A DNA stretch of 64,000 nt from JASHPR01 sp963795055 (GCA_963795055.1 CAWCGJ010000004.1:39923-103922); one strand, 5' to 3'; positions 41,851 through 51,328 are shown, counted from the first letter of the stretch. The notes: generated by a model not told the origin, from the letters alone. Made by a program: numbers and translations.

Positions 41851-42183
41851 CCCGCCTCCCGCGTGCTCATCAGCTCTCCCGGTGCTCCCTCCATGATGTC
41901 CGACGCCGTCCGCCGCGGGCGTGCGTGCGCCGGGTAGCGTCCCCTCGTGACCGATGCTTCCTCACTCCGCCGGGAACCGAAGCGGACGGCGCCGCCCGGC
42001 GGGCCGCTACCGGGCGTGGGCAAGACCTCGATCGGGAACGATCCCGGGCCGGCCCTGTCTCTTCCCTGGCTGGCGTTGTCCTGATGAACTGTCTGTAGTC
42101 TCGCGCCGGGCCGCGGGCAGGGATCGGGCGATGGGCCGCGCGGGGGCCAGGGCCGCCCTTCTCATGAGCAGGGAGGCACGATA
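41851..42183. other. Intergenic region, no gene seen
   Basis: 333 bp between the divergent enolase-superfamily and MFS genes. It must hold both promoters, but no convincing -35/-10 pair or palindrome stands out. The only clear signal is the GGGAGG ribosome-binding site (42171-42176) of the MFS gene. Confidence 0.5.
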
Positions 42184-43719
42184 TTGAGTTCCGCGTCGCC
42201 GGCAGCACCCGCCGAGGACGAGCTCACCTACGCCAGCGCCCGGGGCCGGTGGGTCTTGCTGGCCACCGTGCTCGGGTCGGCGATGGCCTCGGTCGACGCC
42301 ACCGTCGTGGGCATCGCGCTGCCCGCCATCGGCAAGGACTTCCACGCCAGCCTGTCCACCCTGCAGTGGGTGGTCACCGCGTACACGCTGACGCTGGCCG
42401 GCCTGCTGCTGCTGGCCGGGGCCCTGGGCGACCGGTACGGGCGCAAGAAGGTCTTCCTGATCGGCGTGGTGTGGTTCGCCCTGGCCTCGGTCCTGTGCGG
42501 CATCGCCCCGAGCGCGCCGGTCCTGATCGCGGCGCGGGCCGTGCAGGGCATCGGTGCCGCGCTGCTGACCCCCGGCAGCCTCGCCATCCTGGAGGCGTCG
42601 TTCCGGCCCGACGACCGCAGCAAGGCCATCGGAGCGTGGTCGGGTCTGAGCGGCGTGGGCACCGCCATCGGCCCGTTCCTCGGCGGGTGGCTGATCGCCG
42701 CGGTGTCCTGGCGGCTGATCTTCTACATCAACCTGCCGCTGGCGATCGTGGTCGTGGCGGTGGGCTTGCGGCACGTCCCCGAGTCGGTCGACCCGGGGGA
42801 GACCGGGCGGCTCGATTACGCCGGGGGAGTGCTGGTCACGCTCGGCCTGATCGGGCTGACCTACGGGCTCATCAACGGGTCGGCGGCCGGCTGGACCAAG
42901 CCGGGCTCGGTAACCGCGCTGATCGCCGGCGTGGTGCTGCTCGCGGCGTTCATCGCCTGGGAACGGCGGGCGCCGGAGCCCCTGCTGCCGCTGAGCCTGT
43001 TCTCGTCGCTCCAGTTCACCGCCGCGAACGTGTTGACCTTCGTGGTCTACGGCGCGCTGGGCGGGATCTTTTTCCTGCTGCCCCTCCAGCTGGAGCAGGT
43101 GTCCCATTACACCCCCCTGGAAGCGGGCATCGCCCTGCTCCCGGTGACGTTCATCATGCTGCTGCTGTCCGCCCGTTCCGGGGCCCTGGCCGCGCGGATC
43201 GGGCCCCGGCTGCAGATGAGCGTGGGTCCCCTGGTGATCGGGGCCGGGCTCTTCCTGTTCGCCCGGGTCGGCCCGTCGGCCGGCCCCTCGGGCAACTACG
43301 TCACCGAGGTGCTCCCTGCGGTCCTGGTGTTCGGGTTCGGCCTGGCCATCAACGTGGCCCCGCTGACCTCGACCGTGCTGGCCGCTGCCCCGGACGAGGT
43401 CGCCGGCATGGCCTCGGCGGTCAACAACGACGTCGCCCGGGCCGCCGGGCTGATCGCCGTGGCCGTCCTCCCCGCGGCGGCCGGCCTGAGCGGCTCGTCG
43501 TACCTCATTCCGCACGAGTTCTCGGCGGGCTTCCGCAACGCGTCGTTCATCTCGGGGGCGCTGTGCCTGCTGGCCGGCGTCCTGGCCGTGCTCACCATCC
43601 GCAACCCGCGCCGGGCCGAAGCGCCCGTCACAGAGCCGGCCACCCAGTTCCACTGCGGCCTGGACGCGCCGCCAGCGCCGCTTCCGGCGCCGCAGCCCGC
43701 CGCCCCGGCTACGGGGTGA
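42184..43719 (+). CDS. MFS transporter, DHA2 (EmrB/QacA) family
   Basis: 511 residues with about 14 membrane segments. DATVVGIALPAIGKDFHASLSTLQWVVTAYTL and GALGDRYGRKK are the MFS motifs C-like N-end and motif A; RAVQGIGAALLTPGSLAIL follows. The ~35-residue Pro/Ala-rich tail (LDAPPAPLPAPQPAAPATG) is probably cytoplasmic. It would export toxic compounds by proton antiport. It starts at TTG 42184, seven bases after GGGAGG. The last 11 bases overlap the convergent DUF302 gene. Confidence 0.92.
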   Translation: MSSASPAAPAEDELTYASARGRWVLLATVLGSAMASVDATVVGIALPAIGKDFHASLSTLQWVVTAYTLTLAGLLLLAGALGDRYGRKKVFLIGVVWFALASVLCGIAPSAPVLIAARAVQGIGAALLTPGSLAILEASFRPDDRSKAIGAWSGLSGVGTAIGPFLGGWLIAAVSWRLIFYINLPLAIVVVAVGLRHVPESVDPGETGRLDYAGGVLVTLGLIGLTYGLINGSAAGWTKPGSVTALIAGVVLLAAFIAWERRAPEPLLPLSLFSSLQFTAANVLTFVVYGALGGIFFLLPLQLEQVSHYTPLEAGIALLPVTFIMLLLSARSGALAARIGPRLQMSVGPLVIGAGLFLFARVGPSAGPSGNYVTEVLPAVLVFGFGLAINVAPLTSTVLAAAPDEVAGMASAVNNDVARAAGLIAVAVLPAAAGLSGSSYLIPHEFSAGFRNASFISGALCLLAGVLAVLTIRNPRRAEAPVTEPATQFHCGLDAPPAPLPAPQPAAPATG

Positions 43720-44113
43720 TGAGCGCGTCGGTGATCGGGTCGATGCCGGCCAGCCTGGCCGCCAGGTCCGGGGTGAGATGGTGGCGGGCGGCGAGCGCGT
43801 CCGGCGTGTAGTACGTCACGTTCGTCTGCCCGCGGTCGTCCCAGATCAGCACCTTGAGCGGCAGGTCCAGCGCGGACAGCGGCACCGCCACCATGACCGG
43901 AGTACCCGCGGCGGGGCTGCCGAAGAGCACCAGCGTGGTTTCCCGCATGTCGAGTCCGACCTCGCGCGCCGCGGCCCTCTGATCGATCACGTCGAAAACC
44001 TTCAGCCCCTTCGCCGCGCACAGTTCCGTCAGCCGCGAGACGGTGTCGGCCACCGAACGCGGGCTCACCTTGGTGACGACGTCAGGCTCGCTCGGGGTGC
44101 TGTCTTCGGTCAT
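43709..44113 (-). CDS. DUF302 domain-containing protein
   Basis: 134 residues from the ATG at 44113 (GGGAG eight bases before). SVADTVSRLTELCAAKGLKVFDVIDQRAAAREVGLDMRETTLVLFGSPAAGTPVM matches the DUF302 fold: helix, strand, D-H/R-x-x-A and LVLFGNP-type motif. VPLSALDLPLKVLIWDD is the usual C-terminal strand. These proteins are cytoplasmic or secreted; this one has no signal peptide. Function unknown. Confidence 0.88.
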   Translation of the reverse strand: MTEDSTPSEPDVVTKVSPRSVADTVSRLTELCAAKGLKVFDVIDQRAAAREVGLDMRETTLVLFGSPAAGTPVMVAVPLSALDLPLKVLIWDDRGQTNVTYYTPDALAARHHLTPDLAARLAGIDPITDALITP

Positions 44114-44331
44114 CGCTCGATCTCCCTTGGTCGTGTCCAGCGATTCGCCGGCCGTGCGCGATGGCCGGGCGCGGGCCTCGCGCCGATTGTCGGCCCGCTG
44201 CCCGGAGCTGGCCTCTGTCATCTGACCATATGGAGGGAAACGGCAGGCCGCCGGGCGGCCACGGGTACCGGGAATCTGCGGTCGCGGTGGCCCGGACCGG
44301 GCCGCGCCCGCTGATCGTGACCGGCGCGCGC

Positions 44332-44343
44332 GTTACGCGTAAC
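44332..44343. promoter_or_regulatory. Perfect 12-bp palindrome at gene start
   Basis: GTTACGCGTAAC ends exactly one base before the ATG at 44344 (nine bases before the ATG at 44353). Its position over the start region suggests a repressor site. Confidence 0.5.
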
Positions 44344-45018
44344 ATGACCGCGATGGCTGATACCAGGAACTGCGAGCAGTGCGGCTCTGTCTACACGCCG
44401 CGCCGTGAGCACGCCCGGTTCTGCTCGGCTCGCTGCCGGGTGGCATGGAACCGCGAGAATACGAGCGATCACGCAGCCGGGGCCAGCGCGCTCGACTGGT
44501 CCATGAGCGCGATGCGTGACGCGACAGGACGGCTGCTGCGGATCACGGCCCGGGACCGGGCGCGCCTTTTCGCGGCGGTGAGCGAGGCCGTGTGGTGGGT
44601 CACCATCGTCGATGCCACGCTGGTGCGCTATCACCCGGACACCTACGACGGCCTGCTGACCGGGTGGGCTCCTGCTGACCGCCAGATGATCGAGGAAACC
44701 CTGGCCGGGCTGCGCTTCGTGCGGAACCGCATGGGCCAGTACCTCGATCCGGCTGACTTCATCCAGCCCGCGGAAGGCCGGCCCGGCGGCAGCGGCAGCC
44801 GTATCAGAGCCTCGACGTGGAAGTCGGTGCCGGAGCCGGAGCTTGCGTTCCTTCCGTCGCCCCGGCAGGCCTGGGAGATGACGAGGTACCGGGCGTACGA
44901 GGCGCAGCTAGCGGGCCACAGCGTCGGGGAGACCTTCGAACTGGCCGCCGCGTTCCTCAAGCTCGCCGCCGCCGAGGCCACCCCGGTCGCGGATGCGGGC
45001 ACCTACGCCGCACGCTGA
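44344..45018 (+). CDS. Zinc-ribbon-containing hypothetical protein
   Basis: About 224 residues. The N-terminus has CEQCG and CSARCR, a four-Cys zinc ribbon (C-x2-C ... C-x3-C) followed by a basic helix, as in CGNR/MJ-type DNA- or RNA-binding ribbons. The remainder is helical and Trp-rich (VWWVTIVDATLVRYHPDTYDGLLTGW, MGQYLDPADFI), of a type I cannot name. ATG 44344 or 44353 may be used. The palindrome GTTACGCGTAAC touches the first. No operon partner. Confidence 0.75.
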   Translation: MTAMADTRNCEQCGSVYTPRREHARFCSARCRVAWNRENTSDHAAGASALDWSMSAMRDATGRLLRITARDRARLFAAVSEAVWWVTIVDATLVRYHPDTYDGLLTGWAPADRQMIEETLAGLRFVRNRMGQYLDPADFIQPAEGRPGGSGSRIRASTWKSVPEPELAFLPSPRQAWEMTRYRAYEAQLAGHSVGETFELAAAFLKLAAAEATPVADAGTYAAR

Positions 45019-45034
45019 GCGGCGGATCCACGCG

Positions 45035-45118
45035 TCAGGCGGCGGTCCAGCCCGTCAGCGAGATGACCTCGGCCGCGATGCCGGCGACGGATCGGCCGCC
45101 GATGAACCGCGCCTCGAG
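45035..45118 (-). pseudogene. C-terminal gene fragment, unidentified
   Basis: The frame reads LEARFIGGRSVAGIAAEVISLTGWTAA and stops at 45035. It looks like a real protein end (helix then aliphatic tail) but has no start and lies between a zinc-ribbon gene and a TetR remnant. I cannot name the family. Confidence 0.35.
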
Positions 45119-45127
45119 CTTTCCCCT

Positions 45128-45217
45128 GCGAGGACGCCGACTGGCTCGTCTTCGAGCTGAACGGGATCATCCTGGCTGCTGACGCCAGCTTCATCGGGCC
45201 GGCCAGCGGGTGCTAGC
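45128..45217 (+). pseudogene. TetR regulator C-terminal remnant
   Basis: The frame reads CEDADWLVFELNGIILAADASFIGPASGC and stop. FELNGIILAANA-type sequences are typical of the last helix of some TetR-family ligand domains. The N-terminal DNA-binding part is missing. It directly precedes the SDR gene, so the old regulator was probably lost. Confidence 0.5.
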
Positions 45218-45255
45218 GTCGGTCAACGCCCGGCTGACGGACTCGGAGGATCCCC

Positions 45256-46023
45256 GTGGACCTGTTCGATCTCACCGGCAAGGTCGCCGTCGTCACGGGC
45301 GGGACCCGCGGGATCGGCCTGATGATCGCGCGCGGCCTGCTGCAGGCCGGGGCGTCGGCCTACGTCAGCTCGCGGAAGCCGGAGGCGGGGGAGGCGGCGG
45401 TGGCCGAGCTCTCCGCGTACGGCCCGGTGGTGTCCGTGCCGGCCGACCTGTCCCGCGAGGAAGAATGCGCGCGGCTGGCCGCCGAGGTCGGCCGCTCCGA
45501 GGAGCGCGTGCACATCCTGGTCAACAACGCCGGCGCCAACTGGGCCGCGCCCCTGGCGGAGTTCCCCGCCTCGGGCTGGGACAAGGTCATCAACCTCAAC
45601 CTCAAGGCCCCGTTTTTCGTCACCCGGGCGTTCCTGCCGATGCTCGAGGCGGCCGGAACCGCCGACGACCCGGCCCGGGTCATCAACGTCGGCAGCATCG
45701 ACGGGCTGCAGGTGCCGGAGTTCCCCACCTACTCCTACTCGTCGACCAAGGCCGGGGTGCACCAGCTCACCCGGGTGCTCGCGCGTGAGCTCGGACCGCG
45801 GCACATCACCGTCAACGCGGTGGCCCCGGGCCCGTTCGAGTCGAAGATGATGGCCGCGACCCTGGCCGCGTTCGGCGAACAGATCGCCGCCGCCTCCCCG
45901 CTCGGGCGGATCGGCCGTCCCGACGACATGGCCGGCGTGGCCGTGTTCCTGAGCGGGCGGGGGGGAGCGTACGTGACCGGCGCGGTCATCCCCGTGGACG
46001 GCGGGATTTGGGCGGCTCGCTGA
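45256..46023 (+). CDS. SDR family oxidoreductase
   Basis: 255 residues from the GTG at 45256. TGGTRGIG, NNAGAN, NVGSIDG, YSSTK and the ending IPVDGGIWAAR give a complete classical SDR. The middle VFLTRAFLPMLEAA and GPFESKM are like gluconate- or rhamnolipid-type dehydrogenases. Its last 38 bases overlap the convergent 110-residue protein. Substrate unknown. Confidence 0.9.
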   Translation: MDLFDLTGKVAVVTGGTRGIGLMIARGLLQAGASAYVSSRKPEAGEAAVAELSAYGPVVSVPADLSREEECARLAAEVGRSEERVHILVNNAGANWAAPLAEFPASGWDKVINLNLKAPFFVTRAFLPMLEAAGTADDPARVINVGSIDGLQVPEFPTYSYSSTKAGVHQLTRVLARELGPRHITVNAVAPGPFESKMMAATLAAFGEQIAAASPLGRIGRPDDMAGVAVFLSGRGGAYVTGAVIPVDGGIWAAR

Positions 46024-46318
46024 CCGCAGCCCGCCTGCGGGATTCCTGCTGCGACTCGGCCAGCGCCCTTACCTCGCTGGCGAGCGCGGTGACCTGGCGG
46101 CTGAGCTGCCGGACGTCGTCACGGCTGGGCACGTTGGCCACCTGCCGGACGGGCCCGAACAAGCCGCTGACCACCCGCGCGACCGCGCCCGCGGCGGCCC
46201 GGCGTGCCATGATCCCGACCGCGAGCAGGTTGGCGTAGGCGGGGGAGGTGGTGATGTCCTCCAGCGGGCGCCCGGCCCGGTCCAGCGCCTGCCGCCAGGG
46301 CGGCCTGCCTGTGCTCAT
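45986..46318 (-). CDS. Phasin-like/coiled-coil hypothetical protein (110 aa)
   Basis: The first half is SPAYANLLAVGIMARRAAAGAVARVVSGLFGP, an Ala/Gly amphipathic helix. The second has VRQLSRQVTALASEVRALAESQQ, a heptad pattern typical of a coiled coil, with an Arg/Pro tail. This recalls polyhydroxyalkanoate-associated or envelope-associated helical proteins, but that is a guess. It converges on the SDR with an overlap. Confidence 0.6.
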   Translation of the reverse strand: MSTGRPPWRQALDRAGRPLEDITTSPAYANLLAVGIMARRAAAGAVARVVSGLFGPVRQVANVPSRDDVRQLSRQVTALASEVRALAESQQESRRRAAVSEPPKSRRPRG

Positions 46319-46434
46319 CGCGCCATCCTATGATCCCGTCTCCCGGTGGCGATAGGTAAGCGCGAGCACTCCGCGGCCCAAGACCCGCGCCCGAGCAGCG
46401 CGGGGCCGTCCCCGCGCCAGGGAGCGACGCGCCG

Positions 46435-47985
46435 CTACACGATCGATGTCTTGTGGCCGGCCCAGTACTCGTCCCGGAGAACGCGCTTATACAGCTTGCC
46501 GGTCGGGGAACGGGGCAGCTCGGCCACGAAGTCAACGGTCTTGGGGCACTTGAAATGCGCCTGCCGGTCCCGGCAGAAGGAGATCAGTTCCTGCGCGAGG
46601 TCCGGCCCGGCGTCACCGGGGTTCACCAGCTGTACCACCGCCTTGACTTCCTCGCCCATGTCGTCGTTGGGGACGCCGATCACGGCCACGTCAAGGACGG
46701 CCGGGTGGGCGGACAGGAGGTTCTCGGTCTCCTGGGGATAGATGTTGACCCCGCCAGAGATGATCATGTAAGTCTTGCGGTCGGTGAGGTACAGGTACCC
46801 CTCCTCGTCGACGTGGCCGACATCTCCGACGGTGCTCGCCATCCCGTCGCTCGTGCGGCTTTCGGCCGTCTTGGCCGGTTCCTGGAAGTACTGGAATGCG
46901 GTCGCCCCGCGGAACCAGATGGTCCCGTCCACGCCGGTCGGGCACTGGTGGCCGTCGTCATCGAGGATGAGCAGTTCGCCGAGGATGGGCCGGCCGACGG
47001 TTCCGGGATGCGCGAGCCAGTGCGCGGAGTCGCAGAACGTGAAGCCGTTGGCCTCGGTGGCGCCGTAGTACTCGGTGACGATGGGGCCGAGCCAGTCGAT
47101 CATCCCCCGCTTGACGTGCTCGGGGCAGGGGGCCGCGGCGTGCACGATGCACTCCAGCGAGGAAGTGTCGTAACGGGCCCGGAGGTCCTCGGGCAGCCGG
47201 AGCAGCCGGCTGAAATACACCGGCACCATCTGGCAGTTGGTCACCCGGTACCGCTCCACCAGGGCCAGCCACTGCTCGGCGTCGAAATGCTCCATCACCA
47301 CGGTCGTGGCTCCCAGCCGCAGCGACGCGGACACGCTCGCCTGGGGAGCCGAGTGGTAGAGCGGCGCCGGGTTGAGGTAGGTCATGCCGGGCCGGAACCC
47401 GAACATCGCGCTCACGAAGTCCATTACCGGAAGCGGGTCGCTGGGCGCGGCGGCCGGCAGGTCGCGCAGGATGCCCTTGGGCAGGCCGGTCGTGCCCGAC
47501 GAGTAGAGCATGGCCGCTCCGAGGGACTCGTCCGGGATCGGGTCACGCGGGAAACCCGCGACGGCGGCCTCGTAGGACTCCCAGCCTGCGGGCGGGTCGC
47601 CCGGGCCGGTGATCAGCATGCGCTCGAGCTGAGGGCACTGCTCTGCGGCCGCCTCGGCCACGTCCCGCCGGGCCGCGGAGCTGAACAGCAGCCGGGACCG
47701 CGAGTTGGTCACGATGTAGGCCACCTCGTCCGGCGCCAGGTAGATGTTGATCAAGGTGTAGTACAGGCCCGCCCGCTCGGCGGCTCCCTCGATCTCCAGC
47801 AGCCGGAGCCCGTTCTCCATGAAGACCGAGATGTGGTCCCCGCGCTTCAGTCCCGCGGCCCTCAGGAAGTGCGCTGCCTGGTTGCACCGGGCCTCGTACT
47901 CGCCGAACGTGACGGCCTCGCCGGATGTGGCCATGATGAACGCAGGCTGGTCAGGGTGGTCCAGGGCATGCTGGCGTGCGTACAT
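46435..47985 (-). CDS. AMP-dependent acyl-CoA ligase (FadD-like)
   Basis: 516 residues. AMLYSSGTTGLPKGI is the nucleotide loop, YYGATEANG is motif A5, GDVGHVDEEGYLYLTDR is A7/A8 and SPTGKLYKRVL holds the catalytic Lys. The N-terminal HPDQPAFIM and ENGLRLLEIEGAAERAGLYYTLINIYL are like ligases of the cholate/steroid/aromatic-acid group, but the substrate is not known. Single gene on the minus strand; the long gap upstream holds a hairpin. Confidence 0.9.
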   Translation of the reverse strand: MYARQHALDHPDQPAFIMATSGEAVTFGEYEARCNQAAHFLRAAGLKRGDHISVFMENGLRLLEIEGAAERAGLYYTLINIYLAPDEVAYIVTNSRSRLLFSSAARRDVAEAAAEQCPQLERMLITGPGDPPAGWESYEAAVAGFPRDPIPDESLGAAMLYSSGTTGLPKGILRDLPAAAPSDPLPVMDFVSAMFGFRPGMTYLNPAPLYHSAPQASVSASLRLGATTVVMEHFDAEQWLALVERYRVTNCQMVPVYFSRLLRLPEDLRARYDTSSLECIVHAAAPCPEHVKRGMIDWLGPIVTEYYGATEANGFTFCDSAHWLAHPGTVGRPILGELLILDDDGHQCPTGVDGTIWFRGATAFQYFQEPAKTAESRTSDGMASTVGDVGHVDEEGYLYLTDRKTYMIISGGVNIYPQETENLLSAHPAVLDVAVIGVPNDDMGEEVKAVVQLVNPGDAGPDLAQELISFCRDRQAHFKCPKTVDFVAELPRSPTGKLYKRVLRDEYWAGHKTSIV

Positions 47986-48294
47986 GCTTCCCCCTCCGCG
48001 GGACCGGTTATTGAAGGTTACCGGCGCCTGCCGCGACGGTCAGCCGGCGGACCCGCTGGCGCGGTCGTGTCAACCGGTACCGGGACTGGCGCGTCATCTA
48101 TACGACAGCGGCAGCCCGGCCGGGGGGAATCTGGGGGGGTTCGACCGGGCTGCCGCAGTCATACTCTCCGGCGATCAGACCCAGATGCCGACGCTGGTTT
48201 CCGCGGGTTCCCGTCACCGGTCATCGCTGCTCCCTATGAGCGCGGCCACCTCCACCACCGGCCTCTTGCCCAAGCGCGGCCAGACGAGCTGACA
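47986..48294. other. Intergenic region with strong hairpin
   Basis: No gene was found. A perfect 11-bp stem, CGGCAGCCCGG (48109-48119) with CCGGGCTGCCG (48145-48155), encloses a G-rich loop with GGGGGG and GGGGGGG runs. It could be a terminator or attenuator. Also present are GGTACC-like short repeats. Confidence 0.5.
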
Positions 48295-48303
48295 ATGGGG
48301 ATC

Positions 48304-50043
48304 ATGACCACCGGTGAGCATGCCCGCGCCGACGCCGCCGGACCGTGGCCGGCCGCGGCGAGCCCGGCGGAACCGGGCCCCTTCCTGATTGCCCAGCCGG
48401 ACGCTGCGAGCCGCACCGGCTTGATCGTTTTCCCGCGCCCGGATGCTCTCCCGGCCGCGTGGGCCGGGGCCGTGCCCGTTATGGGAATTGATCCGGGTGA
48501 CGCGGCCCGGCTGCTCCGTCTGGGCCGGCCGGGCCCGCTGCTGCCCGAGCACGCGGCAGGCTGGTTCGGCCGGCCGGGGTTGTCGGGCCACCGGCTGCAT
48601 GCCGACGGCGGCCGGCCCGCGGCCGGGCGCGACTGGTCGCCGCTGTTCCGGCCGACGCGGTACTCCCACGACGGCACGCGGGCGCGCATCGAGGCCGAGG
48701 ACGCCGCGGCTGGCCTCCGGCTCGTGACCGAGATCGAGGCGGTGCCCGGCGGCGCGATCCGGGGCCGGCACACGGTGACCAACACCGGCCGTCAGCCCTA
48801 CGTCACCCCTGGGTCTACCTGTGGGAAGCGGTCTACTTTGACCACGATCTCAGCAAGCTGACGTCGCTGGCGCGCCTGGCCGCGAGCATCGGCGTGGAAA
48901 GGTACGTGCTGGACGACGGCTGGTTCGCCGGGCGCCGCAGCGAGCGGGCCGGCCTGGGCGACTGGCGGGTGGACGAGGAGGTCTGGCCCGGCGGGCTGCA
49001 CCGGCTGGTGGATTTCGTCCGGGACCAGGGCATGCAGTTCGGGCTGTGGATCGAGCCCGAGATGGTCAGCCCCGACTCCGACCTGTACCGCGCCCACCCC
49101 GACTGGATCCTCGCCACCGGGCAGCGCATCCCGCCGCTGCAGCGCCACCAGCTCGTCTTGGACCTGACCCGCCCCGAGGTCACCGGCTACCTGTTCGAGC
49201 GGATCAGCAAGCTGCTGTCGGAATACGAGATCTCCTGCGTCAAGTGGGACTGCAACCGGGATATCACCGACGCCGGCAGCGGCTCGCGGTCGGGTGCCCC
49301 CGCCGCGCACGACCAGGCGCGGGCCGTGTACGCGCTGCTGGATGAGCTGCGGCGGCGGCACCCGGACGTGGAGTGGGAGTCGTGTGCGTCGGGCGGCGGC
49401 CGGATCGACCTGGCCATGCTGGAGCGGGTCCAGCGCGTCTGGACCTCCGACATGACCGACGCGCTCGCCCGGCAGCCGATCCAGCACTGGACCGGGCAGC
49501 TGGTAGCGCCGGAATACCTCGGCGCGCACGTGTCCGCGCCGTTCTCGCACCAGACGGGGCGCTACATGCCGCTGTCGATCCGGTGCGGGACCGCCCTGTT
49601 CGGCCACTTCGGCGTCGAGTGGGACATCACCCGGGCCGGCGACGACGAGCTCGCCGAGCTGGCGGCCTGGATCCGCCTGTACAAGCAACACCGCGCGCTG
49701 CTGCACTCTCGGGCGCGTGGTCCGGATCAACACGCCGGACGACACCGCGTGGATGCAGGGCGTCGTCGCGGCGGACCGGTCAGCGGCCCTGATGAGCTAC
49801 GTGCAGCTCGATGAGCCGAGGAACGACCAGCCGGCGGCCCTGCGGGTGCCGGGGCTTGACCCGGCCCGGCGCTACCGGGTCACCGACGTCACGCCGGGGC
49901 GGCGGCGGCCCCGGCGGCGGAGCCGGGCCGAGGCCGGCATACCGGGCATGGAAGCCTCCGGCGCGGCGCTGGCGCAGATCGGCCTGGCCATTCCCGCCCA
50001 GCGCGCGCTGACCGCTGTTCTCGTGCTGATCGAGGCGCTCTGA
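48304..50043 (+). pseudogene. GH36 alpha-galactosidase, decayed
   Basis: The N-terminal beta-domain (from ATG 48304, or 48295) reads to HTVTNTGRQPYVT. It then jumps, at about 48805-48820 and in another frame, to WEAVYFDHDLSKL, skipping about 180 residues of the normal enzyme. The catalytic barrel follows: VLDDGWF, CVKWDCNR (nucleophile Asp), SCASGGGRID and WTSDMTDA (acid/base Asp). A second frame change occurs near 49707. An intact enzyme would hydrolyse alpha-galactosides. The large deletion plus frameshift means true decay, not only sequencing error. Confidence 0.85.
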
Positions 50044-50291
50044 GCCATGGCAGGCGCGTCGCGCGCGGCCTGCGGCGGGCCGCCTGCGCCAGCTGGGGCC
50101 CCCAGCCACCAAGATCGCGTGGCGCGGACTTTTTTCAGCCGATGCGACTGACAGGCGTCCGTGCTGATTGATCAATAGAGCTCGACGGCGATGAGCCCGC
50201 AGTTCGCCGCTGGCTTGCCGCGTGGTCTTGGCGGCCGGGCCCGGCAGGTGCGGATGGGCCGGCTGGGGCCAGCCCCCGACGCTTCCGGTGC

Positions 50292-50501
50292 TCAGGCCAG
50301 GCCGAACTCGCCCGCCTTGATCGCGGCCGTGAATGCCCGCCAGCCGCCCGGGGTGAAAGCCAGCGCCGGACCGCCGGGATCCTTGGAGTCCCGCACGGCG
50401 ACGACTCCCGGCAGGTGGCCGGCGACCTCGACGCAGTTGCCGCCGTTGCTGCCGCTATAACTGCTCTTGCGCCAGGTGGCGCCTTCTATGTCGTGGCCCA
50501 T
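50292..50501 (-). CDS. DUF397 domain-containing protein
   Basis: 69 residues. WRKSSYSGSNGGNCVEVA, then VAVRDSKDPGGPALAFTPGGWRAFTAAI are the canonical DUF397 motifs. It overlaps the stop of the XRE gene by 16 bases, the typical XRE-DUF397 order in actinobacteria where the small protein is thought to act with the regulator. A 250-bp gap downstream contains no gene. Confidence 0.95.
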   Translation of the reverse strand: MGHDIEGATWRKSSYSGSNGGNCVEVAGHLPGVVAVRDSKDPGGPALAFTPGGWRAFTAAIKAGEFGLA

Positions 50502-51328
50502 CGCTCCTCAGCTACCTTCCCGATCAGGTCTCGTGAGGCTCCGCGGGGGAGTGCGTCGGCTCTCAGCGTGTCGAAGGTGAGCGAAAGCCGCCCGACCACG
50601 GCCGGCGCCTCAGTGGTCTGCCCCTGATCGGGTGACTCCATGTACACAGTACCTGCCGCGTTACCGAAGCTGGCGATGGCAAACCCGCCCAGCAGGCCGG
50701 CGTGCGCGCCGATCTCGGCCGGCACGATCTGCACCGTTATGTTCGGGCGGCAAGACGCGTCCGCTAGCGCCAGCAACTGGTCGTACATGATCTTGCGCGA
50801 TCCGATGAGCCGGTGCAGCACGGCCTCGTCCAGCACCGCCCACAGCGCCGGCGGCGACGGACGATCGAAGATCGCCTGCCTTTCCAGCCGGGCTTCCACC
50901 AGTTCCTCTAGCTGATCTTTGGTCGTCTCCGGGTCGGCGGCGAGGATGGCTCGCGCGTACTCAGCGGTTTGGAGCAAGCCCGGTATCAAAAGCGGTTCCC
51001 AGGAGCGCAGTGAGATCGCGCGCTGCTCGACGTCGATCCACTCGGCGAACCACGAGGGGTAGCCGCCGTCCCAGCGCCGGGCCAGCTGGTAGATCCGGGC
51101 GAACAAGCCGCCCGCATCGGGAAATGTCCGGTCGCAGCCATGGGCAAAGTCTTGCGAGGGCGCGCGCTCGCCCGTCTCGACCTTGCCGACCTGGGCGGCG
51201 GAGTAACCCAGCCGCTGCCCTAACTGATCCTGGCTCAGCCCGGCCGCGGCCCGGGCGCGCCGAAGCTCGGCCCCGAAGAACTGCAGCGGTCCCGCGCCCG
51301 GGTCAAGCTCACGTGTCTGCGGCACCAC
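50486..51328 (-). CDS. XRE helix-turn-helix regulator with DUF5753
   Basis: 280 residues. GAELRRARAAAGLSQDQLGQRLGYSAAQVGKVETGERAPS is the HTH (about residues 22-70). FAEWIDVEQRAISLRSWEPLLIPGLLQTAEYARAIL starts the DUF5753 domain that ends near the C-terminus. The GTG at 51328 fits the family length; the frame remains open upstream. It belongs to the Streptomyces-type regulators (as in BldB/WhiJ systems) with a DUF397 partner. Its targets are unknown. Confidence 0.93.
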   Translation of the reverse strand: MVPQTRELDPGAGPLQFFGAELRRARAAAGLSQDQLGQRLGYSAAQVGKVETGERAPSQDFAHGCDRTFPDAGGLFARIYQLARRWDGGYPSWFAEWIDVEQRAISLRSWEPLLIPGLLQTAEYARAILAADPETTKDQLEELVEARLERQAIFDRPSPPALWAVLDEAVLHRLIGSRKIMYDQLLALADASCRPNITVQIVPAEIGAHAGLLGGFAIASFGNAAGTVYMESPDQGQTTEAPAVVGRLSLTFDTLRADALPRGASRDLIGKVAEERWATT

